Position numbers and translations under genes: made by a program
The notes under the pieces: generated by a model
What the model was told of the DNA's origin: nothing
The model's database searches: none
What the model saw: the letters and a program-made list of their open reading frames with translations, nothing else
Shown here: piece after piece, positions 8,571 to 17,602 of the stretch
Layout of the letters: every line of letters begins with the position of its first letter
Numbering within the stretch: position 1 is the first letter of the stretch
Source of the DNA: JBMNCR01 sp049366695
Lineage (GTDB): Bacteria; Bacillota; Clostridia; Eubacteriales; Alkalibacteraceae
Direction of reading: 5' to 3'
DNA: 64,000 bases
Assembly: GCA_049366695.1 (NCBI GenBank)
Contig: JBMNCR010000056.1
Location: 62,001 to 126,000, forward strand

Positions 8571-9338
8571 ATGCCCGATCCTATTGCGTTTGTATTTTTT
8601 GGATTTGAAGTACGATGGTACGGAGTATTAATTGCATTGGCAATGATGATAGGAATATTGATTGCAATAAAAAGAGCAAGTAAAAAGAATATAATTGCTG
8701 ATCACATATTGGATATATTAATTGTAAGTATACCATTCGCTATTTTGGGAGCTAGATTATATTATGTTGCATTTAGTTTAGACTATTATCTTGCTTATCC
8801 TGAACAAATTTTTGCTATATGGTTAGGAGGTTTAGCTATTCATGGTGGTTTAATCGGTGCATTTATTGGTGGATACATTGTTTGTAGAATTAAAAAACTT
8901 AATTTCCTAGTGATATTAGATATATTTGCACCTTGTTTTCCATTAGGGCAAGCTATTGGAAGATGGGGGAATTACTTAAATCAAGAAGCTTATGGGAGTG
9001 AAACAAATTTACCTTGGGCCATTACTGTTACAGATCCATTAAAAGGAATAATAAAAGTACATCCTACTTTTTTATATGAATCAATATCAAATATTATCAT
9101 TTTCGTCTTTATTTTATTTTATGAGAAAAAATTCAAAAAGACTGATGGTGAGTTGATTTGTACATATGCAATACTATATTCTTGTGTTAGATACTTTATT
9201 GAAGGATTAAGAACAGATAGTTTGTATTTTTACAATTTTAGGATAGCTCAATTAGTAAGTATTGCACTAATTATACTGGGATTAACGTTTTTAGTAATAT
9301 TAAGAAAAAAACAGATAAATAAAGATAAATATAATTAA
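8571..9338 (+). CDS. lgt: Prolipoprotein diacylglyceryl transferase
   Basis: 255 residues with about seven membrane segments. Lgt moves a diacylglyceryl group from phosphatidylglycerol to the lipobox cysteine of prolipoproteins at the cytoplasmic membrane. Conserved features are VRWYGVLIALA near the N-terminus, GGLAIHGGLIGA with the essential histidine region, and the Lgt signature GQAIGRWGNYLNQEAYG containing the catalytic arginine and asparagine. C-terminal RYFIEGLRTDSL is also typical. ATG at 8571 follows GAGGTG. Bounded by terminators on both sides. Confidence 0.97.
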   Translation: MPDPIAFVFFGFEVRWYGVLIALAMMIGILIAIKRASKKNIIADHILDILIVSIPFAILGARLYYVAFSLDYYLAYPEQIFAIWLGGLAIHGGLIGAFIGGYIVCRIKKLNFLVILDIFAPCFPLGQAIGRWGNYLNQEAYGSETNLPWAITVTDPLKGIIKVHPTFLYESISNIIIFVFILFYEKKFKKTDGELICTYAILYSCVRYFIEGLRTDSLYFYNFRIAQLVSIALIILGLTFLVILRKKQINKDKYN

Positions 9339-9355
9339 ATAGAAGAAATTGATTT

Positions 9356-9383
9356 GAAGACTTATAAGAGTCTTCTTTTTTTA
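9356..9383 (+). terminator. intrinsic terminator after lgt
   Basis: GAAGACT 9356-9362 pairs with AGTCTTC 9369-9375; seven T's follow. Confidence 0.85.
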
Positions 9384-9456
9384 TTGGGTATAAAAGTACT
9401 AATTTTTGCTAACCGTTTCTCAGACGCTTTTTTTTTATGTAAATAACCTTAAAAAG

Positions 9457-9485
9457 TTGAACTAAGTGGGTGATGGTGGTATAAT
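9457..9485 (+). promoter_or_regulatory. dcw operon promoter (sigma-A)
   Basis: TTGAAC 9457-9462, 17-bp spacer, perfect TATAAT 9480-9485. Start of transcription would be near 9492, about 28 bp before the chosen mraZ start. The MraZ repeats overlap the spacer and the start site. Confidence 0.8.
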
Positions 9486-9501
9486 ATGGGTAGATGTGGG
9501 G
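9466..9501 (+). promoter_or_regulatory. MraZ operator: four direct repeats with 10-bp period
   Basis: GTGGGT, GTGGTA, ATGGGT and GTGGGG occur with their TGG cores at 9467, 9477, 9487 and 9497, exactly 10 bp apart. MraZ proteins bind series of GTGG/TGGGN-like repeats spaced one helical turn just upstream of their own gene. The repeats straddle the -10 element, as expected for autorepression. Confidence 0.8.
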
Positions 9502-9519
9502 AAGACAGAGGTGAATATT

Positions 9520-9951
9520 GTGTTTATTGGAGAATATCAACATAATATTGATAATAAAGGTAGATTAACAATGCCTTCAAAATTTAGAGATGGATTAGGA
9601 CAAACTTTTATCATCACTAAAGGCTTAGATAAATGCTTGTTTGTTTTTTCTCTACAAGAATGGAATAAATTTGAAAACAAATTAAAAACTTTGCCTATAT
9701 CTAGTAAAGATGCAAGATCATTCACACGTTTTTTCTTTGCAGGTGCTGCTGAATGTGAATTAGACAAGCAGGGAAGAATAATGGTGCCTGCTAATTTAAG
9801 AAATTATGCTGAAATAAGTAAGGAAACTTTCGTTATTGGTGTTTCTAGCAGGATAGAAATATGGAATGAAGACAATTGGAATAATTATAACAATGACGAT
9901 GATCTTAGTTATGATTCAATAGCCGAAAAAATGACAATGCTAGGAATATAA
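9520..9951 (+). CDS. mraZ: Transcriptional regulator MraZ
   Basis: 143 residues, the family's usual size. Two tandem SpoVT/AbrB-like folds with the DxxxR signatures DNKGRLTMPSKFR (about residues 10-22) and DKQGRIMVPANLR (about 85-97). Rings of MraZ bind repeated TGGG-type boxes and control the dcw operon it heads. I chose GTG at 9520 (AGAGGTGA seven bases upstream, protein starting VFIGEYQHNID as in homologues); the longer frame from 9466 would overlap the operator and promoter. Confidence 0.95.
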   Translation: MFIGEYQHNIDNKGRLTMPSKFRDGLGQTFIITKGLDKCLFVFSLQEWNKFENKLKTLPISSKDARSFTRFFFAGAAECELDKQGRIMVPANLRNYAEISKETFVIGVSSRIEIWNEDNWNNYNNDDDLSYDSIAEKMTMLGI

Positions 9952-9964
9952 TAGAGGTGGTTTT

Positions 9965-10900
9965 ATGAAATTAAATCATACTTCAGTGCTGTTACAAGAA
10001 TGTATAGAAGGATTAAATATAAAAGAAAATGGAATATATGTAGATTGTACTATTGGTGGAGCAGGTCATAGTAAAGAAATATGTAAAAAGTTAACTCAGG
10101 ATGGTACTTTGATTGGAATTGATCAAGATGACTATGCATTAAATAGATCCGCAGAAGTAATAGATAAATATCCATGTAATAAAATAATTGTAAGAGAAAA
10201 CTTTTATAATATCTTAGATATTCTAGATAATCTTAATGTCAAAAAAGTTGATGGAATATTGATGGATTTAGGGGTATCTTCTTTTCAGTTAGATGATAAT
10301 GATCGAGGATTTTCATATAAAAACAATGCTCGTTTAGATATGAGAATGGACAAAAGACAGAAAAAATCTGCATATGAAATAGTTAATCAATATAGCGAAA
10401 ATCAGTTATTCAGAATTATAAAAGATTATGGAGAAGAAAAATTTGCATCTCGTATATCCAAAGAAATTGTGAGAAATAGATTAGAGAAACCTATAGAAAA
10501 TACATTAGAACTTGTAGAAATCATAAAAAAATCTATTCCAGCAAAATTTAGGCGTGAGGGTCCACACCCTGCTAAGAGAACGTTTCAAGGCATTAGAATT
10601 GAGGTGAATAATGAGTTAGTAATTTTGGAACAAGCAATAAAAAATGCGATTTCATTACTGAAATTTAATGGTAGAATATGTATTATTACATTCCATTCAT
10701 TAGAAGATAGGATAGTGAAACATACATTTAAAAATTTGGAAAAGCCTTGTGAGTGTCCTCATGATTTTCCAAAATGTATGTGTGGCAAAGTTCCTCAGAT
10801 AAAAATAATAACTAAAAAGCCAATTTATCCTACTGAAGAGGAATTGTCAATAAATCCTCGCAGTAGAAGTGCAAAATTAAGAATTGGGAAAAAAATATAG
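9965..10900 (+). CDS. rsmH: 16S rRNA (cytosine1402-N4)-methyltransferase RsmH (MraW)
   Basis: 311 residues. N-terminal HTSVLLQECIEGL, SAM motif DCTIGGAGHS, ILMDLGVSSFQLD and the later GPHPAKRTFQGIRIEVNNEL are diagnostic of MraW/RsmH. It methylates N4 of C1402 in the ribosomal P site. A C-terminal cluster of cysteines (CECPHDFPKCMCGK) precedes the terminal NPRSRSAKLR. Starts 13 bp after mraZ, part of the mraZ operon. Confidence 0.97.
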   Translation: MKLNHTSVLLQECIEGLNIKENGIYVDCTIGGAGHSKEICKKLTQDGTLIGIDQDDYALNRSAEVIDKYPCNKIIVRENFYNILDILDNLNVKKVDGILMDLGVSSFQLDDNDRGFSYKNNARLDMRMDKRQKKSAYEIVNQYSENQLFRIIKDYGEEKFASRISKEIVRNRLEKPIENTLELVEIIKKSIPAKFRREGPHPAKRTFQGIRIEVNNELVILEQAIKNAISLLKFNGRICIITFHSLEDRIVKHTFKNLEKPCECPHDFPKCMCGKVPQIKIITKKPIYPTEEELSINPRSRSAKLRIGKKI

Positions 10901-10927
10901 GTATATTATTAATAGGGGTGAATACTA

Positions 10928-11401
10928 ATGGTAATAACAAAAAAAAGAATGTATAATTATTATTTAGAAGATGACAAAGTTGCTGTAGCTCGAATTCGCG
11001 ATAAGTATAAAAAAAGAGATAATAAAAAGGTAAACGGAAGCTCTAAAATAAAATGTATACTTCTAATTGCATTAGTATTTTGCCTTGGGATTACACTATT
11101 GTATCAACATTCTAGAATTAATAAAGTAAACCAAGATATTATTATTATAGAAAAAGAATTAAAAGAGATTAGAATGATAAATGATAGCAAAGAAGGATCT
11201 ATTATTTCAAGTCTTGACTTAGATGCTATTGAAAAAATTGCAAAAGAAGAATTGGGCATGGTAGAACCATCTGAGGATCAGTATACATATTTAGTAATAT
11301 CTGATTCTAATTTGCACGCAGATAAAGATGAAAGTAATAATGCAAATAATTCAAATAATAACGAAAACGTGGTTTCATGGCTTGCAAGATTGATCGACTA
11401 A
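10928..11401 (+). CDS. ftsL: FtsL-like cell division protein (septum formation initiator type)
   Basis: 157 residues. Basic cytoplasmic head (1-40), one membrane segment (about 42-60, KCILLIALVFCLGITLLY), a heptad-rich extracellular stretch (about 65-90) and the LDAIEKIAKEELGM motif common to FtsL/FtsB proteins. The C-terminal 35 residues are low-complexity Asn/Ser/Glu, ending SWLARLID. FtsL and DivIC/FtsB recruit septal synthases. Assignment relies on size, topology and place between rsmH and spoVD; sequence conservation in this family is poor. Ends one base before the next gene's ribosome site region. Confidence 0.8.
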   Translation: MVITKKRMYNYYLEDDKVAVARIRDKYKKRDNKKVNGSSKIKCILLIALVFCLGITLLYQHSRINKVNQDIIIIEKELKEIRMINDSKEGSIISSLDLDAIEKIAKEELGMVEPSEDQYTYLVISDSNLHADKDESNNANNSNNNENVVSWLARLID

Positions 11402-11416
11402 TTGGAGGTTGAAAAA

Positions 11417-13579
11417 TTGTCTATTTATCATCTAAGAAGAAAAAAAAGGCTTGTATTTGCCTTTTTCATTTTTTTTATTGTCTTTATCGTCATTGCAATA
11501 AGGTTAACCTATATTCAAGCATTTGATTCAATAGACTTAACAGATGACCAGATTGAACAATTGATGGGTGAAATTCCCTTAACTGCTACTAGGGGAGATA
11601 TTTATGATAGAAATATGAATATTCTTGCAAAAGATGCTTCTGCTAGTAGAATTTATGCTAGACCAAATGATATAGATGATCCTGAAGATGTAGCAGATTA
11701 TCTTAGTCAAGTTTTAGAATTAGATAGAGAAACGGTATATAATAAAATCATAGATGAGTCTCATTCGCTAATATTAATAAAGAGAAAAGTTGATAATGAT
11801 ATAGCATTTGAAATTAGAGATATGGATTTCAAAGGTATCGAAATTTCTGAAGATAAGAAAAGGTATTATACAAATGGTAACTTTGCATCATATGTACTAG
11901 GATTTACAGGTACAGATCATCAAGGATTATATGGAATAGAAAGTATTTATGATGATGTCCTTAGTGGAGAAGATGGTGTGTTAATTTATGAGAAAGATGG
12001 AAAGAGTCAAAAAGTACCTTCTGGATATCAGGTTAGAATACAACCAACATCAGGAGATAACGTAGTTTTAACAATAGATAGTATTATTCAACATTTTATG
12101 GAATCAACAGTTGAAGAAACAGTTAAAAACTTAGATGCAAAAAGAGTTATAGCTATAGCAATGGATCCTAATACAGGTGAAATCTTGGGAATGACAAGTA
12201 AACCCGATTATAATTTAAATGATCCAAGAACAATATCTGAAGAAATTAATGAAAAATTATCTGTAGAAATGGAAGATAAAAATCTTGGAGAAAAGCAGCT
12301 AATTATGTGGGAAAATCCTGCTGTTAGTTTTAATTATGAACCAGGTTCAACATTTAAGGTGATAACTGCTTCTACTGCTTTAGAAGAGGGAATTGTAACT
12401 GCTGAAACTCCATACTATGATAAAGGATATATCGAAGTAGCCGGAACGAAACTAAAATGTCATCTTTATCCTAGGAGTCATGGAGCTGTAACATTTGCAG
12501 AGGGTGTACAACATTCGTGTAATCCGGTTTTAGTAGAAACTATATTAAAAATTGATCCAGATATATTTTATAAATATGTATACAATTTTGGTTTTGGAGA
12601 TAAGACTGGAGTACAACTAGACGGTGAACAATACGGTATTGTACCTCCAAATGAAGATATAAATATTGTAGATTATGCTACTAAATCTTTTGGGCAAGGT
12701 ATTTCTGTAACACCAATACAGTTGTTGACTGCTTTATCCTCAGTTGTAAATAATGGGAAATATATGCAACCTAATATAGTAAAATATATATTAGCTCAAG
12801 ATAGTAGTGAAATAATTAAAGAGTATCAACCACAGGAACTAAGACAGGTAATTTCAGCTGATACAGCAAGTATATTAAAAGAGATTATGTCTAAAGTTGT
12901 AAGTGAATCAACAGCATTAAAAGAGTTAGCTGGGGATTATAGTATAGGTGGAAAAACGGGAACAGCTCAAAAGATAATTGATCATGCATATGCTCAAGGT
13001 GTGTATGTGACTTCTTTTTTTGGATTTGCCCCTGTAGATGATCCACAAATAGCAATTTTATTGATAATCGATGAACCAAAAGGATATGCGTTAACAGGAA
13101 GTAATACTGCAGCACCAGCCGCGATTGATATAATTAAGAATGTATTGAAATATTGGGATGTACCTGAAGAAGATAATGAAAGTTTTGGAGAGAGTAGTTT
13201 AGTTCCAGATTTAAGGAATCAAGAGATAACACTAGCGAAAGAAGTACTAGAGTATTTGGGTTTAGAATATGAGATTAATGGCGATAATGAAGAAGGATAT
13301 GTGGTGGATCAAATCCCTATGCCAGGAGAATTGATTGATAAAGATACAGTTATTAGTTTAACAGTATCTGATGAAATTAATGAGAGTGAAGAAAATACCG
13401 TAATTGTCCCCAATGTAACTGATATGACGGTGCAACAGGCAAATGAGACATTAACTCGGATAGGATTAAAGTTAACAATTACCGGATCAGGTGGAGTTTC
13501 GCAACAACAATCACCTTTATCAGGAGAAACAGTTGAAAAAGGTTCGGAAGTAATTGTTGAGTTTAAACCAATTGAATAA
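11417..13579 (+). CDS. spoVD: Class B penicillin-binding protein, SpoVD/PBP2B type, with two PASTA domains
   Basis: 720 residues. One N-terminal membrane anchor (about 10-32), dimerisation domain (TRGDIYDRN), transpeptidase domain with active serine motif STFK, SCN (HSCNPVLVE) and KTG (GGKTGTAQK), then two C-terminal PASTA repeats beginning SLVPDLRNQE and VIVPNVTDMT. Cross-links septal or cortex peptidoglycan. TTG at 11417 follows GGAGG by a good spacing; the upstream in-frame TTG at 11402 precedes that site and is unlikely. Whether it acts in division (PBP2B), cortex synthesis (SpoVD) or both cannot be decided; it is the only class B PBP in this cluster and is followed by spoVE. Confidence 0.92.
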   Translation: MSIYHLRRKKRLVFAFFIFFIVFIVIAIRLTYIQAFDSIDLTDDQIEQLMGEIPLTATRGDIYDRNMNILAKDASASRIYARPNDIDDPEDVADYLSQVLELDRETVYNKIIDESHSLILIKRKVDNDIAFEIRDMDFKGIEISEDKKRYYTNGNFASYVLGFTGTDHQGLYGIESIYDDVLSGEDGVLIYEKDGKSQKVPSGYQVRIQPTSGDNVVLTIDSIIQHFMESTVEETVKNLDAKRVIAIAMDPNTGEILGMTSKPDYNLNDPRTISEEINEKLSVEMEDKNLGEKQLIMWENPAVSFNYEPGSTFKVITASTALEEGIVTAETPYYDKGYIEVAGTKLKCHLYPRSHGAVTFAEGVQHSCNPVLVETILKIDPDIFYKYVYNFGFGDKTGVQLDGEQYGIVPPNEDINIVDYATKSFGQGISVTPIQLLTALSSVVNNGKYMQPNIVKYILAQDSSEIIKEYQPQELRQVISADTASILKEIMSKVVSESTALKELAGDYSIGGKTGTAQKIIDHAYAQGVYVTSFFGFAPVDDPQIAILLIIDEPKGYALTGSNTAAPAAIDIIKNVLKYWDVPEEDNESFGESSLVPDLRNQEITLAKEVLEYLGLEYEINGDNEEGYVVDQIPMPGELIDKDTVISLTVSDEINESEENTVIVPNVTDMTVQQANETLTRIGLKLTITGSGGVSQQQSPLSGETVEKGSEVIVEFKPIE

Positions 13580-13584
13580 TCTAG

Positions 13585-13607
13585 GCCTTGACCATGTCAA
13601 GGCTTTA
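13585..13607 (+). terminator. hairpin after spoVD, possible terminator or attenuator
   Basis: Perfect GCCTTGAC (13585-13592) with GTCAAGGC (13596-13603), CAT loop. The T-tract behind it is short (TTTAACT), so termination may be partial. It separates mraZ-spoVD from murE. Confidence 0.55.
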
Positions 13608-13789
13608 ACTATTGAGGAAATTTAATTTTTTAAGTTATTTTTTTGCCTAAGTGTTTATTTATATTTGATTCTTTAATTTCCGGCAGTTGTAAAGTCTTAA
13701 TATAAGGTTTTGTGAATATGATGAGTAATAAAACATAGTTGAGTTTTTTATGAATATATAGGATAATTATTAAAAAAGAGGTGAAGTAT

Positions 13790-15259
13790 TTGTATTTACA
13801 TGAGTTATTAGCTGGTATTGATTATGAATTATACAATGGTAAGACTCATATCAATGTAGAAGAAGTATTCTATGATTCTAGAAAAGTAGGCAAAGATTCA
13901 CTTTTTGTTGCAATAAAAGGATTTAAAGCTGATGGTCATAAATATATACAATGTGCCATTGATAAAGGTGCTAATACTATAATATTTGAAGATGATCCAG
14001 GAATAATTGATCATAGAATAACTTATGTTAAAGTAAAAAATACTAGAAGTACATTATCAAAAATAGCGTGTAATTTTTATGGTAATCCATCAGAAAAAAT
14101 AAATATTATTGGAATTACTGGTACAAACGGTAAAACAAGTATAAGTTTTATATTGCATCATATATTGTGTCATGCAGGCAAAAAGACCGGAGTTATTGGT
14201 ACTATTGGCAATTATTTTGGAAAAAATCAGAGGAGTAGTACTCATACTACCCCAGAATCTTTAGAATTACATGGAATTATTAAGGAAATGGTTGAAAATG
14301 GTTTTGAATATTTGGTAATGGAAGTTTCTTCTCATGCAATCGATCTTTACAGAATAGCGGATATTAGCTTTAAACACGCTATATTTACTAATCTAACTCA
14401 AGATCATTTAGATTTTCATGGAAGCTTATTAGAGTACTTTAATTCTAAAAAAAAGTTGTTTTTAATGAGTAAAGAGTTGAATATTGTGAATTGTGACGAC
14501 GTGCATGGGAAAATATTACTGGAAGAATTAGAGAATAAAAACAAACCTGTCTTAAGTTATGGGATTTTTAACAAAAGTGATATTTATGCTAAGGATATTG
14601 ATTATTCAACAAAAGGTGTTTCATTTATACTGTCAAATAGCATTATGGAAGAAAAGCTAAGCTGTCCTATTCCAGGTGAATTTACGGTATACAATATTTT
14701 AAGTGCTATTTCAGTCGCTTTATATGAAGGAATACAAATTGAAGCAATTAAAGAATCGGTAAAAAATATGCCTACAGTTCCAGGAAGAGTGGAAAGAATG
14801 AATATTGATACTTTATATGATGTTGTTATTGATTATGCTCATACTCCAGATGGATTGAAAAATGTTTTGCAAGCACTTAAGCAATATGTAAAAGGAGATT
14901 TGATAACTTTATTTGGATGCGGTGGAGATAGAGATACTACAAAGAGAAGTATTATGGGAAAAATTGCTGGAGAATTAAGTGATTATTGTATTATCACAAC
15001 AGATAATCCTAGATCTGAGGAACCAAAAAAAATCATTGATGATATCATAATAGGTATCAAAGATACTAAATGTAAATATGATGTAATAGAAGACAGATAT
15101 GAAGCTATAAAACATGCATTAAATATAGCTAAAAAAAATGATTTGATACTTTTAGCAGGGAAAGGTCATGAAATTTACCAAATATTTAAAGATAAAACAA
15201 TTGAATTTGATGAAAAAAAAGTCGTAAAGGAGATTCTTCATACAAATGATACCAATTAA
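13790..15259 (+). CDS. murE: UDP-MurNAc-L-Ala-D-Glu:meso-diaminopimelate ligase MurE
   Basis: 489 residues. Mur ligase with ATP loop GITGTNGKTS, the TTPESLELH substrate segment, and DNPRSEEP near the C-terminus, where DNPR marks enzymes adding meso-diaminopimelate rather than lysine. This agrees with the lysA downstream at 36116, which draws on the same pool. TTG start at 13790 follows AAGAGGTGA; the GTG at 13781 is inside that ribosome site. The 3' end overlaps murF by 14 bp, suggesting coupled translation. Confidence 0.95.
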   Translation: MYLHELLAGIDYELYNGKTHINVEEVFYDSRKVGKDSLFVAIKGFKADGHKYIQCAIDKGANTIIFEDDPGIIDHRITYVKVKNTRSTLSKIACNFYGNPSEKINIIGITGTNGKTSISFILHHILCHAGKKTGVIGTIGNYFGKNQRSSTHTTPESLELHGIIKEMVENGFEYLVMEVSSHAIDLYRIADISFKHAIFTNLTQDHLDFHGSLLEYFNSKKKLFLMSKELNIVNCDDVHGKILLEELENKNKPVLSYGIFNKSDIYAKDIDYSTKGVSFILSNSIMEEKLSCPIPGEFTVYNILSAISVALYEGIQIEAIKESVKNMPTVPGRVERMNIDTLYDVVIDYAHTPDGLKNVLQALKQYVKGDLITLFGCGGDRDTTKRSIMGKIAGELSDYCIITTDNPRSEEPKKIIDDIIIGIKDTKCKYDVIEDRYEAIKHALNIAKKNDLILLAGKGHEIYQIFKDKTIEFDEKKVVKEILHTNDTN

Positions 15260-16625
15260 GATAAAGGACTTAATAAAAATTGTAGATGGTACTATTGTTT
15301 GCCAAGGCGATAAAGAAGAAATATTCAATATTTGCATTGATAGCAGGTTAGTCTCTGAAGGATCTTTATTTATTCCACTCAGGGGTGAAAAATTTGATGG
15401 GCATGATTTTATTGAAAATGCTTTCAATGCTGGGGCTGTTGCAGTATTAACAGAACGTGATGATGTTGTAGATGTGAAAAATACTCTCATTAGAGTTCGT
15501 AATAATTTGAATGCAATACATAAAATAACAAAGTACTATAGAAGTATCGTGAAAATACCTATAATTGCTCTAACTGGTAGTAGTGGAAAAACTACAACAA
15601 AAGATATAGTGTATTCTATACTAAAACAAAAATATAATGTATTAAAAACTAAAGGTAATCAAAACAATCATTTAGGTGTTCCATTAACGATGTTTAGGAT
15701 AGGAGAATATCATGATATAGCTGTAATCGAAATGGGCATGAATCATCTTGGTGAAATAAGCAAATTAGTAAATATTGTTTTCCCTGATATTTCAGTTATT
15801 ACTAATATAGGTGTTACGCATATAGAAAATTTAAAATCAAAGGATAATATATTTAAAGCAAAAAAAGAAATTTTTGAAACATTGAATGAAAATAAAATCG
15901 CTTTAGTGAATGGCAATGATGAATATCTTAAAAATATTGATAATACTAAATTTAAATTGATCAAATATGGAATAGAAGGAGAAAAACTTGATATTGTTGC
16001 AAGAAATATAAAATCTTCACTATCCGGAATAAGTTTTGAAATTTATGCAGATGGAGTAATGGAGTCATATAATTTTAAATTGCCAGGTAGACATAATGTA
16101 TTCAATTGTTTAGTTGGAATATATATTGGTAAACTATTCAAATTAAATAAAGAATTTATTCAGAAGGGTTTAGATGAATATATTCCAAGTGAGAATAGGA
16201 TGGATATTAGAGATATAAAAAATATGAAAGTAATAAATGATAGCTATAATGCAAATCCTGATTCTATAAAGGCAGCCTTAAATGTACTTGTTGACTATAA
16301 AATGAAAAATGGGAGAGCTATAGCTATTTTAGGAGATATGCTTGAAATGGGTAATAAAGCAAATGAATTTCATCGTGAAATTGGAGAGTATCTATCACAA
16401 TTGAAAGAAATAGATGTATTATTAGCAGTTGGGAAACATGCAAAGTATTATTTAGAAGGTGCAGTACAGAACAAAATGGAAAAAGATAGATGTATTCATT
16501 TTAATAATACAAATGAAGCTAGTGAGTATTTAAGTAAGATTGTTAAAGATAACGATAGTATCTTAATCAAAGGTTCGCGTGGAATGAAAATGGAAGAAAT
16601 ATTGTACACACTTGAGAGGAGTTAA
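15246..16625 (+). CDS. murF: UDP-MurNAc-tripeptide:D-Ala-D-Ala ligase MurF
   Basis: 459 residues. Three Mur ligase domains; N-terminal FNICIDSRLVSEGSLFIPLRGEKFDGHDF is typical of MurF, ATP loop ALTGSSGKTTTK, then KTKGNQNNHLGVP and VIEMGMNHLGEI, and C-terminal VINDSYNANPDS. Adds D-Ala-D-Ala to the nucleotide tripeptide to complete the pentapeptide. The ribosome site AAGGAGA lies inside murE. mraY begins 3 bp after its stop. Confidence 0.97.
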   Translation: MIPIKIKDLIKIVDGTIVCQGDKEEIFNICIDSRLVSEGSLFIPLRGEKFDGHDFIENAFNAGAVAVLTERDDVVDVKNTLIRVRNNLNAIHKITKYYRSIVKIPIIALTGSSGKTTTKDIVYSILKQKYNVLKTKGNQNNHLGVPLTMFRIGEYHDIAVIEMGMNHLGEISKLVNIVFPDISVITNIGVTHIENLKSKDNIFKAKKEIFETLNENKIALVNGNDEYLKNIDNTKFKLIKYGIEGEKLDIVARNIKSSLSGISFEIYADGVMESYNFKLPGRHNVFNCLVGIYIGKLFKLNKEFIQKGLDEYIPSENRMDIRDIKNMKVINDSYNANPDSIKAALNVLVDYKMKNGRAIAILGDMLEMGNKANEFHREIGEYLSQLKEIDVLLAVGKHAKYYLEGAVQNKMEKDRCIHFNNTNEASEYLSKIVKDNDSILIKGSRGMKMEEILYTLERS

Positions 16626-16628
16626 AAT

Positions 16629-17594
16629 ATGAATTTAGTACTGATATCTACATTTATATCTTTTATTGTTATACTTATAATTGGTCCGTTTTTCATTCCT
16701 TTTCTTAAAAAGTTAAAATTTGGGCAGAATATTAGAGAAGAAGGACCAAAAAGTCATATGGTCAAATCAGGTACTCCTACAATGGGGGGGATTATGATAA
16801 TAATTGCTATTACATTGACATGTCTTGCATTTGTAAAAGACACATCAGAAATAATTATTGCACTTAGCGCTACATTGGGATTTGGTTTAATAGGATTTAT
16901 TGATGATTTTATTAAAGTAATTTTAAAGAGAAATTTAGGTTTGAGAGCATATCAAAAAATTATATTACAATTTGCTTTAGCAACTTTTATAACAATATAT
17001 AGTGCTAAGCATCCTAATATTGGTACTATAATGGATTTGCCTTTTACAAATAATGTAATAGATTTTGGATATTTATACATACCTTTCACAATATTTTTCA
17101 TTGTGGGTTTTGTTAATGCAGTTAATTTAACTGATGGGCTAGATGGGTTAGCTTCAGGTGTTTCAGTTATAGTAGGAATTTTTTTAGTTTTTTCAAGTTT
17201 ATATAATGGTTACTATGAATTATCAGTATTTGCTGGAAGTGTAGTTGGAGCATGTATAGGGTTTTTAAGATATAACTCTTATCCAGCAAAAGTATTTATG
17301 GGTGATACTGGTTCTATGGCAATTGGTGGTGCATTAATATCTTTAGCAGTGCTCACTAGAATGCAATTATTTTTTATAATTGGGGGAGGAATTTTTTTGA
17401 TAGAAGCTTTATCAGTTATGATACAAGTAGGATACTTTAAAATTACAAAAGGTAAAAGAGTATTTAAGATGGCTCCAATTCATCATCATTATGAACTTTT
17501 AGGTTGGCACGAAAAAAAGGTAGTAAAAGTGTTTTGTTTTTTATCTTTTGTTTTTACAATAATAGCATATGTAGGATTAATAATTAAATTATAG
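16629..17594 (+). CDS. mraY: Phospho-MurNAc-pentapeptide transferase MraY
   Basis: 321 residues, about ten membrane segments. Signature elements: SGTPTMGGIM near the N-terminus, FIDDFIK with the aspartate pair, NLTDGLDGLASG, and the HHHYE histidine cluster near the C-terminus. Makes lipid I by moving phospho-MurNAc-pentapeptide to undecaprenyl phosphate. ATG with GAGGAG immediately upstream at the end of murF. Confidence 0.97.
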   Translation: MNLVLISTFISFIVILIIGPFFIPFLKKLKFGQNIREEGPKSHMVKSGTPTMGGIMIIIAITLTCLAFVKDTSEIIIALSATLGFGLIGFIDDFIKVILKRNLGLRAYQKIILQFALATFITIYSAKHPNIGTIMDLPFTNNVIDFGYLYIPFTIFFIVGFVNAVNLTDGLDGLASGVSVIVGIFLVFSSLYNGYYELSVFAGSVVGACIGFLRYNSYPAKVFMGDTGSMAIGGALISLAVLTRMQLFFIIGGGIFLIEALSVMIQVGYFKITKGKRVFKMAPIHHHYELLGWHEKKVVKVFCFLSFVFTIIAYVGLIIKL

Positions 17595-17602
17595 GTGATA
17601 AT

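Noticed and set aside
9391..9440. Second terminator upstream of the dcw promoter (T-run near 9430)
   Set aside because: The nine-T run is there but no stable hairpin could be paired in front of it.
9466..9519. MraZ starting at the GTG at 9466
   Set aside because: This would translate the operator and promoter; homologues start at the VFIGEYQHNID segment, which is at GTG 9520.
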